Shown here in pieces: positions 49,770 to 59,615 of a stretch of DNA of 59,615 nt; the first letter of the stretch is position 1; each line of letters begins with the position of its first letter. Made by a program: the position numbers and the translations under genes. The notes beneath the pieces were generated by a model that saw nothing but the letters and a program-made list of their open reading frames with translations, was not told the origin of the DNA and searched no databases. Location of the stretch: positions 594,848 to 654,462 of the forward strand of contig BJOX01000223.1 in assembly GCA_009731375.1 (NCBI GenBank), given 5' to 3'. Source of the DNA: Paulinella micropora (taxonomy: Eukaryota; Cercozoa; Imbricatea; Euglyphida).

Positions 49770-50394
49770 ACAACAGGAGGCGTGGTATATATATATACAT
49801 ATATATACCTCCATCAGGCTTGTTTCTGCCTTTTGCATTTAGTCGAATGACTTTTTCCAGCTTCTTTCGCGCCTTGATGAGTGCCACCTTTTTGCGGTTA
49901 ATCTGTTTCTTGATGTTGTAGGCTTCATCCCTCAGAGCGTTTGCGTCTACGTGATCATTCAACCACTCCGCCACCCCTTCGCTTGTGGGAGTCTTGGACG
50001 CTACCAAGGGATCCTTGGCTAAATCATTCACACATTGCGCACAAATTTGTTGGGGAATGGCAAAACCATACAGGATTGAGGCAAAACATCACAAGATTGA
50101 GGCAAAACATCACAGGAGGGAGGGGTTTTTTTTCCAGGGGGGGAGAGAAAAGTTCAACAGTGTACCCAATTCCAGCAGTTGTCCCGCCAGGCTTGCCTTG
50201 AAATCCAGGGTATGGTTCTTGCTTGGTGACAGAGTAGCCATAGCTAGCAGTGATTCACTTGTAGGGAACGAAAGTTTGTCAGTTTTGAGGTAGATCAGAA
50301 GGTACGGTAGGCAACGACTTGCTACCGTATACGCGCGCTTACAAACGCAGGTTTCATGGCTTTTTGCGTTTTCAATAGCTGTCATGATCAGAAA

Positions 50395-50672
50395 CAATTC
50401 CTCTTTGCAACGTTGTATATTGTGCTTGTCTTGTGTTCTATTGTGTTGTCTTGTCTTCTATGATAGGCTTGCATTTTTTGTGTTCCCTTTCTGTACCCTT
50501 GAAGTTCAATAACTAGAATTCTGACCCAAACCCCAATTCCTCTTTGCAACGTTGTACATTGTGTTTGTCCTGTGTTCTATTGTGTTTGTCTTGTCTTCTA
50601 TGACAGGCTTGCATTTCTTGTCTTCCCTTTCTGTACCCCTGAAGTTCAATGACTAGAATTCTGACCCAAACC
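50395..50672 (+). repeat. Tandem duplication, 139-bp unit, at gene 5' end
   Basis: CAATTCCTCTTTGCAACG at 50395 recurs at 50534. The two units differ at a handful of bases. It lies just upstream of the first ATG of the minus-strand gene and could hold its promoter. Confidence 0.85.
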
Positions 50673-50744
50673 TATCATCGCGCGAGTTTTTTTTGCTTGG
50701 GCGCTTCTGTTTCTCTTAGAATTTGGAAAATTTCCTTGCCTACA

Positions 50745-50849
50745 ATGTCTTTGGTCCAAAGGGATGCAACACGGATGCGGTTGCAGCTGGCTCGTGCAGC
50801 AGAGGAAAGAGGACCAGCTGTAGCAGCACGAGAGCTGGTAATGAAGTAG
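50745..50849 (+). CDS. Possible short first exon or ORF
   Basis: ATG-SLVQRDATRMRLQLARAAEERG and onward, 34 codons to TAG, with an Ala/Arg-rich helical look. A GT (GAA|GTAGGG) overlaps the end, so it might be a first exon divergent to the minus-strand gene. No further exon found. Weak. Confidence 0.2.
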   Translation: MSLVQRDATRMRLQLARAAEERGPAVAARELVMK

Positions 50850-50969
50850 GGAGCAATTTAGCGATTTTGAAGCTACTTTAATTTGTAAATGTATGTATGT
50901 ATGTCAGTAGATGTATGTGTGTATGTATATATGTATGTATGTACGTATTTTACTACTCCTCTCTCTCTC

Positions 50970-51316
50970 TCTTCTTCTTCTTCTTCTTCTTCTTCTTCTT
51001 CTTCTTCGCTTTTATTGAGAGAATAATTTTTACAATTGGACTCAGGGCACGTCCACGTGAAAAATATAGCTAGTAAGTTATACCTTTATCAAAGGTGGAA
51101 ACCTAGTTATTCAGTTGAGCGTATTAAGGAAGATATTAATATTAAAATTAGTATTCAGCGGCTCAGTATTAGTATTGTATTATAGTTATTAAAATTAATA
51201 TTTTTGCTTAGATATATTGCGCGGTGATATATATTATTATGTTATGTTATGGGTATATGTCATTGTAAAGCTGTATGCGTAGTCGTATAGCGTATGTGTG
51301 GCGACCCCCCTCCCCT

Positions 51317-51320
<4 letters not shown>
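50970..51320 (-). repeat. Dispersed ~310-bp repeat with (GAA)n tail, copy 1
   Basis: On the minus strand it ends TTCTCTCAATAAAA followed by (GAA)n (plus-strand CTT run 50970-51007). The same sequence is at 52039-52367. Possible SINE or LINE 3' end. Confidence 0.75.
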
Positions 51321-51364
<44 letters not shown>

Positions 51365-51390
51365 TCCCTCTCTCTCTCTCTCGTCTCTCG
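51321..51390. repeat. (CT)n
   Basis: Dinucleotide tract. Confidence 0.9.
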
Positions 51391-51692
51391 TCTCTCGAGC
51401 TAGTTATAATTACTAGAGTTATATTTCTAGTATTTAATAATTCTTGGAAACGCGTACTCATGATCATGATCACAATCTAGAATACAGTTTTCGGTTAATT
51501 CTGTCCCTTTTTCGGTTAAGTTTTTTTCCGCGTGTCCGTTTTGCACTTCATTTTTCACGTCCTTACATGTCAGGACAAATTTGTTCAGGAAATTTTCGGC
51601 ATTTAACGGGCGTGTAAATGTCCGAAAGAACAAAAATTCCCCGATAAGAAGTTATGTCCACCTCTGACCAAAAAAATCACGTATATTCCGCT
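51391..51692. other. No gene seen
   Basis: AT-rich sequence with no supported ORF. Confidence 0.4.
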
Positions 51693-51832
51693 TGCGCTTG
51701 CTTGCTCGCTCTTGCTTGCTTGCTTGCTTGCTTGCTCGCTCTTGCTTGCTTGCTTGCTGTACTCTTGCTTGCTTGCTAACTTGCTTGCTGGTTTGCTTGC
51801 TCGCTCGCTTGCATGCTCGCTAGCTCTCTCTC

Positions 51833-51881
<49 letters not shown>

Positions 51882-51884
51882 CTC

Positions 51885-51951
<67 letters not shown>

Positions 51952-51973
51952 CAGTATCTATCTCTCTCTCTAT

Positions 51974-52038
<65 letters not shown>
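51693..52038. repeat. (CTTG)n then (CTAT)n and (CT)n
   Basis: Tetranucleotide arrays; ORFs are repeat translations. Confidence 0.95.
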
Positions 52039-52042
<4 letters not shown>

Positions 52043-52367
52043 CTTCTTCTTCTTCATTTTTATTGAGAGAACAATTTTACAATTGGATTCAGGGAACGTC
52101 CACGTGAAAAGTATAGCTAGTAAGTTATACCTTTATCTAAGGTGGAAACCTAGTTATTCAGTACTAGTTGAGCGTATTAAGGAAGATATCGATATTAAAT
52201 TAGTATTCAGCTGCTCAGTATTAATATTATATTATAGTTATTAAAATTAATATTTCTGTTTAGATATATTGTGCGGTGATATTAATATTATGTTGTTATG
52301 TTATGTATATATGTTATTGTAAAGGTGTAGTCGTTTATGTGCGGCGGCCCCCCCTCTCTTTTCTTTT
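52039..52367 (-). repeat. Dispersed ~310-bp repeat with (GAA)n tail, copy 2
   Basis: Second copy of the 50970-51320 repeat, same orientation, about 90 percent alike by eye, again followed by CCCCTCTCTTTTCT. Confidence 0.75.
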
Positions 52368-52382
52368 CCATCTAGAAGAAGT

Positions 52383-52385
<3 letters not shown>

Positions 52386-52433
<48 letters not shown>

Positions 52434-52544
52434 GAGAAAGAGAGAGAGAGGGGGGAGTTGAGAGTGGGCGTGGTTGACCATATACGTCGATTGATCCGGA
52501 GAGTTCTCCTTCAGGTAGTAGACAAAGGAGCAAGCTTGGTGTTC

Positions 52545-52612
<68 letters not shown>
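52386..52612. repeat. (GA)n, unique island, (CT)n
   Basis: (GA)n at 52386-52450 and (CT)n at 52548-52612 around about 95 bases of unique sequence. Confidence 0.9.
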
Positions 52613-52621
<9 letters not shown>

Positions 52622-54158
52622 TTTTTTTTTTCGCGCGTGTGCATATGTTACATATATTATGATGTTTGTTGATGTTTTAGTAGATATGTCATTAGTGCTT
52701 TTTTGAATGGCTTTATTTTTGTTTCATCTGTTATATGTTTTGGAATTGATTTCCATTGATCTGCAAAGATCTTGGTGAGGTATGGGTCTTTGTGGTTAAC
52801 AAAGAGGCTGCCTTTTGTTGAGTATCGGGTTTTGTATGGATGTATGGTATTGATTGGTGTAAATGTGTTATTGTGGAGTGGTCTGTTGAGGTGTTTTTTA
52901 GGGTAAATGAATGGGTGATTTTCTATGCATACACGGAGGGTGTATAGGTGGGTGATGTCGAGTAGTTTGAGTTGATTTAGGATTGGTTTGGTATGTGCGC
53001 GGTAGTGTGTTTTTGCAATTATTCTGATTATTTTTTTGTGTATTTTTATGAGTGGTTGTATATATTTCTTTTTGTTGTCATGCGTCCCCCAGATGGAGAT
53101 GTTTTGTATGAGGTGTGGATATATGTGTGTGTAGTATAGTTGTTTCATTGTTTTGGTGTTTAGATATTTTTTAGCATATAATAATGAGTTGATTGTGGGT
53201 TGGAGTTTACGGATTATGTTGTTGATATGTTGGTCATATTTAAGGTTATGTTGTAGTGTTATGCCCAGGAGTTTTGCGTGTTGGCATTGCTCGAGGGTGT
53301 GGTTGTTTATTGTTATTGTGATATTTTGTTTTGTTTTATGGAAAATTGTGTATGTTGTTTTTGTTGGGTTGGGTACTAGGTTATTAGAATGGAAGTAGTT
53401 TATTAGCTTAGTTATTTCTGTTTGTGTTTTTTGTTGTAAGTCTGTAGGAGTTTTTGCCGTTATTATAAGTGTTGTGTCGTCTGCATATGTATATACTGTT
53501 CCTTGTTGTATGATATTGATTATGTCGTTAATATAGAGTAGGAAGAAGGTGGTGGATAATGTGCTGCCTTGTGGGATGCCATGTGTGATGGTGCGTTTGT
53601 GGGACTTGGCATATTGTGTGTGGACTTCTTGAATGCGATTTGAGAAGTAGGATTCAAAGAACTGGACTGTGCCTTCGTTGAAATTAAAATTTCGTCGAAG
53701 TTTGTCGAGTAACTTTGAATGTTCTACTGTGTCGTATGCTTTCGAGAGGTCTACGTAAAGAGCTAGTACTAGCTCTTCTTTATCTTTATGTTTTTGTATT
53801 TGGTTTATTATGGTTTGGACTGTCATGGTTGTGCTTGAGTTAGGTCGGAATGCGTATTGTGTATGTGATATTATGTTGTGTTTTGTTAGGTGGTCCATTA
53901 TTTGTTTATTTATTATTGTGTCAAATACTTTAGCTATTATGGGTAGTAGTGATATCGGTCTGTAGTTGGCTGGCATGCTTGTGTCGCTGGCTTTGTATAG
54001 TTCTATTACTTTTGTTGTTTTGAGTGCGTCTGGGTATTTATTTTCATTTATGGCTTTGTTGAAGAGGTTGGTAAGCATAGGTGTGAGGAAGGCGTGCATG
54101 TCTTTTATAAGTGTTGGTTTTATTTTGTATATGTCCTCTGCTTTATCTCTGTTCTATC
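52613..54158 (-). mobile_element. 5'-truncated LINE (non-LTR retrotransposon)
   Basis: RT-coding fragment on the minus strand, with an A19 tail (plus-strand T run 52613-52631) 25 bases after the stop codon. At its 5' end the frame meets a stop beside (CT)n at about 54158. No endonuclease domain. Typical truncated LINE copy. Confidence 0.8.
52657..54099 (-). CDS. LINE reverse transcriptase, N-terminally truncated, 480 aa
   Basis: Non-LTR reverse transcriptase. RT motifs in order: [14 protein letters not shown] (motif 1-2), [18 protein letters not shown] (motif A, catalytic Asp), [19 protein letters not shown] (motif B) and [10 protein letters not shown] (motif C, YADD). Thumb and a C-terminal Thr/His/Lys-rich domain follow. 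The frame extends about 16 codons upstream of the ATG ([13 protein letters not shown]), so the ATG is internal and the true protein was longer. No stops inside, so the insertion is fairly recent. Codon use is AT-rich. Clade (CR1/Jockey-like or other) is not assigned. Confidence 0.88.
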   Translation of the reverse strand: MHAFLTPMLTNLFNKAINENKYPDALKTTKVIELYKASDTSMPANYRPISLLPIIAKVFDTIINKQIMDHLTKHNIISHTQYAFRPNSSTTMTVQTIINQIQKHKDKEELVLALYVDLSKAYDTVEHSKLLDKLRRNFNFNEGTVQFFESYFSNRIQEVHTQYAKSHKRTITHGIPQGSTLSTTFFLLYINDIINIIQQGTVYTYADDTTLIITAKTPTDLQQKTQTEITKLINYFHSNNLVPNPTKTTYTIFHKTKQNITITINNHTLEQCQHAKLLGITLQHNLKYDQHINNIIRKLQPTINSLLYAKKYLNTKTMKQLYYTHIYPHLIQNISIWGTHDNKKKYIQPLIKIHKKIIRIIAKTHYRAHTKPILNQLKLLDITHLYTLRVCIENHPFIYPKKHLNRPLHNNTFTPINTIHPYKTRYSTKGSLFVNHKDPYLTKIFADQWKSIPKHITDETKIKPFKKALMTYLLKHQQTS

Positions 54159-54159
54159 A

Positions 54160-54200
<41 letters not shown>

Positions 54201-54223
54201 TCTCTACCTACCTACCTATGTAC

Positions 54224-54273
<50 letters not shown>

Positions 54274-54300
54274 CTATCTATCTACCTGTCTATCTACCTG

Positions 54301-54355
<55 letters not shown>

Positions 54356-54424
54356 CTCTCTACCTACCTACCTATGTCTATCCATCTATCTATGTATCTA
54401 TCTATGTATCTATCTATGTATCTG

Positions 54425-54464
<40 letters not shown>

Positions 54465-54682
54465 ATCTATCTATCTTATCTATCTATCTTATCTATCTAT
54501 CTTATCTATCTATCTTATCTATCTATCTTATCTATCTATCTTATCTATCTANNNNNNNNNNNNNNNNNNNNNNNNNNNNNNNNNNNNNNNNNNNNNNNNN
54601 NNNNNNNNNNNNNNNNNNNNNNNNNNNNNNNNNNNNNNNNNNNNNNNNNNNNNNTCTCTCACACACACACACACACTCTTTG

Positions 54683-54714
<32 letters not shown>

Positions 54715-54723
54715 TCTCTCTCT

Positions 54724-54754
<31 letters not shown>

Positions 54755-54815
54755 ACCTACCTACCTACCTATCTATATATCTATCTATCTATCTATTTAT
54801 CTATCTCTCTATCTT

Positions 54816-54862
<47 letters not shown>

Positions 54863-54912
54863 GTCTATCTATCTGTCTATCTATCTATCTCTCTCTCTCT
54901 CTACCTATCTAC

Positions 54913-54990
<78 letters not shown>

Positions 54991-55066
54991 CTCACTCTCT
55001 CTCTCTCTCTGTCTCTCTCTCTCTCTGTCTCTCTCTCTCTATATATATATATATACATCTACCTAC

Positions 55067-55140
<74 letters not shown>
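54159..55140. repeat. (CTAT)n/(CT)n array with 103-N gap
   Basis: Tetranucleotide array with ACCT, TGTC and ATCTT variants; Ns at 54552-54654. Confidence 0.97.
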
Positions 55141-55142
<2 letters not shown>

Positions 55143-55350
55143 GGCTTCCTTTTCTTTCTCTTCTTCCTTATCCTCCCACTCTCCATTCCTAGATTGCCTT
55201 TTTCTTCAACGTCCTTCCTCCTCTTCTTTTTCCAGAACACAGTCTACCCGTGATTCCCATCCCGGACACATGCACAGTACACAAATTATTGTTTGATGTG
55301 AAACTGCGTTCCTTTGCAAGGACTACATTCCTTTGCGACATCTCATCTCT
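55141..55350. other. Unique island in the (CTAT)n array
   Basis: About 200 bases of non-repeat sequence; no gene seen. Confidence 0.5.
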
Positions 55351-57306
<1,956 letters not shown>

Positions 57307-57361
57307 GGTATGTAGGTAGTAGGTATGTATGCAATTTCATCCAGTAGCATGTCTGTAGGGG

Positions 57362-57975
57362 GTGACTTATTGGAAAGCACGGTACTGGCTCAGGAAATCC
57401 CAGGGTCTTCACCCCCACCGACATGGGGGAAGAAGGTACCAGGGTCTGTCCCTGATCACCAGGCTTGCTCTCCAATATTCCTGCTTTGATATCTGGAAGA
57501 AATATCCAAGCTGGACCGATCAGCAAGTACAGGCAATGCTGTTACAGCTTGGATGGACTTGGGTATATCATAGACATTCACTCACTCCAAGCGTTAACAT
57601 GTGCAGGCACACATGAAAACTGTTTGCTTTGTTGTGCAGATGAGAGGAGGTCGAGATGGGGCGGCGAGGAGAAGACTACAACGCTTGCGAAAGAAAGATC
57701 TGGGGCTCACCTTGAAGACGGCAAGCGTGACCAGCATCAACAAATATACAGGCGCGAATGCCATGATCATGTTTGCATACCTTTCGTACATCCCCACAGT
57801 TCCCAGACAGCAAGCTCTCTTTGTTGATGAATGCGCTTTTGTCGAGCGAGGTAAAGCATATTATGTGCTTGCATGGTAATTGAAAGGTGCATGTTTGTGT
57901 ATGCTAAGCAGAACTGTACCCTACGCGTGGTTGCCGAGCCATGCCTGGAGAACGAGTTATTTTGCACCGCGGCAT

Positions 57976-57978
<3 letters not shown>
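57362..57978 (+). pseudogene. Tc1/IS630-type transposase exons, partial
   Basis: Three exons with matching phases: up to 57562, 57640-57850 (TTGTGCAG| ... GCGAG|GTAAAG) and 57912-57978. Exon 1 looks like the N-terminal helix-turn-helix (WKKYPSWTDQQVQAMLLQLGW). Exon 2 has ARRRLQRLRKKDLGLTLKT and ALFVDECAF, the first catalytic Asp of the DDE_3/Tc1-IS630 fold. Exon 3 (LYPTRGCRAMPGERVILH) matches the R-G....G.R segment after it. The remaining two catalytic residues would lie downstream, where only microsatellite follows, so the gene is truncated or continues beyond the array. Confidence 0.55.
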
Positions 57979-58020
<42 letters not shown>

Positions 58021-58106
58021 CTCTCTCTCTCATTCATTCATTCATTCACTCATTCACTCATTCACTCATTCACTCAATACTTCACTCATTCGCTCATTAC
58101 TAGTTT

Positions 58107-58169
<63 letters not shown>

Positions 58170-58179
58170 CCACTACTAC

Positions 58180-58249
<70 letters not shown>

Positions 58250-58261
58250 TACTACTACCAC
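57979..58261. repeat. (CT)n, (CATT)n and (CTA)n
   Basis: Microsatellite blocks. Confidence 0.95.
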
Positions 58262-59275
58262 TACTCTCATATCTCTTATCTCATATTACATATCTCTTAT
58301 TTCATATATCTTATATCATATTTCTTTTATCTTATATCATATTTTTTATATCATATATCTTATATCATATGTCATATATCATATATCATTTATTTCACAT
58401 CATATATCTTTTATCATATATCTCATACCATATATCATGTATCATGTATTATATATCTTTTATCTTTTATCATATATCATATATCATATATCATATATCA
58501 TATATCATATATCATATATCATATATCATATATCATATATCATATATCATATATCATATATCATATATATCATATATCATTTATCATATATCATATCTTA
58601 TATCATATATCATATATCATTTATCACATATCATATATCATATATCATATATCATATATTATTTATCATATATCATTTATCATATATCATATATCATGTA
58701 TCATATATCATATATCATACGTCATATATCATATATTATATGTCATATATCATATATCATATATCATATATCATATATCATATATCATATATCATATATC
58801 ATATATCTTATATCATACTTCATATTTCATATATCATATATCATGTATCATATATCTTATATCATATATCATATATCATATAGCATATATCATATGTCAT
58901 ATATCATATATCATATTTCATATTTCATATTTCATATTTCTTATTTCTTATTTCATATATCATATATCATATATCATAGATCATATATCATATATCATAT
59001 ATCATATATCTTTTATCATATATCATATATCATATATCATATATCATATATCATATATCTTATATCATATATCTTATATCATATATCATTTATCATATAT
59101 CACATATCATATATCACATATCATATATCACATATCTTATATCATATATCTTATATCATATATCATATATCATTTATCATATATCATTTATCATATATCA
59201 TATATCACATATCTTTTATACTTTATCTCATATTTTATATCGTATGTCATATATCATATATCATATATCATATAT
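58262..59275. repeat. Heptamer satellite (ATATCAT)n
   Basis: About 1 kb of a 7-base repeat with TT, CA and GT variants. Its translated ORF is a repeat artefact. Confidence 0.95.
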
Positions 59276-59327
<52 letters not shown>

Positions 59328-59357
59328 TTCTACTACTTCTACTAATATCACTTCTAT

Positions 59358-59395
<38 letters not shown>

Positions 59396-59615
59396 CTTCT
59401 CCTACTACTACTACAACTACTTTTTCTTCTACTTCTACTGTTACCACTACTACTACTACTTCTAATACTACTACTACTTCTACTACTACTACTACTACTG
59501 CTTCTACTACCTACTACTACCTACTACTTCTACTACTTCTTCTACTATTACTTCTACTTCTTCTACTCATTCATTCACTCATTCATTCACTCATTCATTC
59601 ACTCATTCATTCACT
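59276..59615. repeat. (CTA)n/(CTT)n and (CATT)n at right edge
   Basis: Triplet and tetranucleotide repeats to the window end. Confidence 0.95.

Larger units (their letters stand above)
46826..50385 (-). pseudogene. Six-exon gene of unknown function, interrupted by a solo LTR
   Basis: Exons (minus strand): 50385-50166, 50018-49809, 49654-49473, 49350-49257, 49123-48963 and 48621 onward. All introns are GT-AG and phases agree at every junction. The protein has a Cys-containing N-terminus (ETCVCKRAY), helical charged segments (exons 2-5), and a long exon 6 with an acidic patch (SDSDDDDEG), Thr/Ala microsatellite-encoded runs, and repeated SVPSVKVE-type units. It ends in a beta-rich domain (YGWPEVFYVG junction, then VMDVKLCAENV) and an acidic tail. 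A solo LTR (47347-47593) splits that last domain, and a TAG at 46910-46912 precedes a still-open acidic tail ending TGA at 46826. Probably nuclear; family not recognised. Confidence 0.7.

Noticed and set aside
58262-59275. CRISPR-like or tandem regulatory array
   Set aside because: Continuous 7-base repeat without spacers; simple satellite.

Overview
The window reads as nuclear DNA of a protist-like eukaryote. The genes are split by short GT-AG introns. Microsatellites are extremely dense, with (CT)n, (CTAT)n, (CTA)n, (GTT)n, poly-C and poly-G runs and several assembly gaps. Many transposon classes sit side by side. I cannot name the species. An alga or other stramenopile/haptophyte-type protist is a guess from the mix of Polinton-like virus genes, CCCH-type retrotransposon Gag, Copia, Ty3/gypsy and piggyBac elements and an Asn/Gly-rich secreted protein.

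Layout. 1-5.8 kb: AT-rich, compact, minus-strand gene cluster of a Polinton-like/virophage-like endogenous element (two small ORFs, one with an ExoX-C-like motif; protein-primed-type family B DNA polymerase; small ORF; GIY-YIG nuclease). 5.8-8.9 kb: hairpins, then a (GTT)n-derived desert. 9.1-11 kb: decayed retroelement gag with a CCCH finger. 11.2-16.9 kb: decayed Copia-type element (integrase, protease, zinc knuckle, gag). 18.9-29.8 kb: a structurally complete Ty3/gypsy element on the minus strand with both LTRs, a 4-bp target duplication, PBS- and PPT-like tracts, and gag and pol in one frame separated by a single TGA. Its reverse transcriptase is broken by a 244-bp tandem duplication. Coding pieces of an unidentified plus-strand gene flank it. 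30.6-34.1 kb: MITE, tRNA-derived SINEs, microsatellites. 34.7-36.4 kb: three copies of a ~580-bp unit, the first inverted. 37.4-41.3 kb: a 13-exon gene for a secreted Cys/Asn-rich protein of 418 residues. 42.8-43.3 kb: second MITE and an LTR fragment. 43.7-46.6 kb: a piggyBac element with TTAA ends and an apparently complete catalytic core. 46.8-50.4 kb: a six-exon minus-strand gene of unknown function whose last exon is interrupted by a solo LTR of the gypsy family. 51-54.2 kb: dispersed repeat pair and a 5'-truncated LINE reverse transcriptase. 54.2-57.3 kb: (CTAT)n. 57.4-58.0 kb: exons of a Tc1/IS630-type transposase. 58-59.6 kb: (CTA)n and an ATATCAT heptamer satellite.

The strongest observations concern interactions between these parts. 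Removing the solo LTR at 47347-47593 plus one AAAT duplicate exactly repairs the reading frame of its host gene. The LTR pair at 18916 and 29518 defines the parent family. The gypsy gag-pol arrangement suggests TGA readthrough. The secreted-protein gene and the six-exon gene were assembled by hand from splice sites whose phases agree at every junction in the window, except that one secreted-gene junction also crosses a gap.
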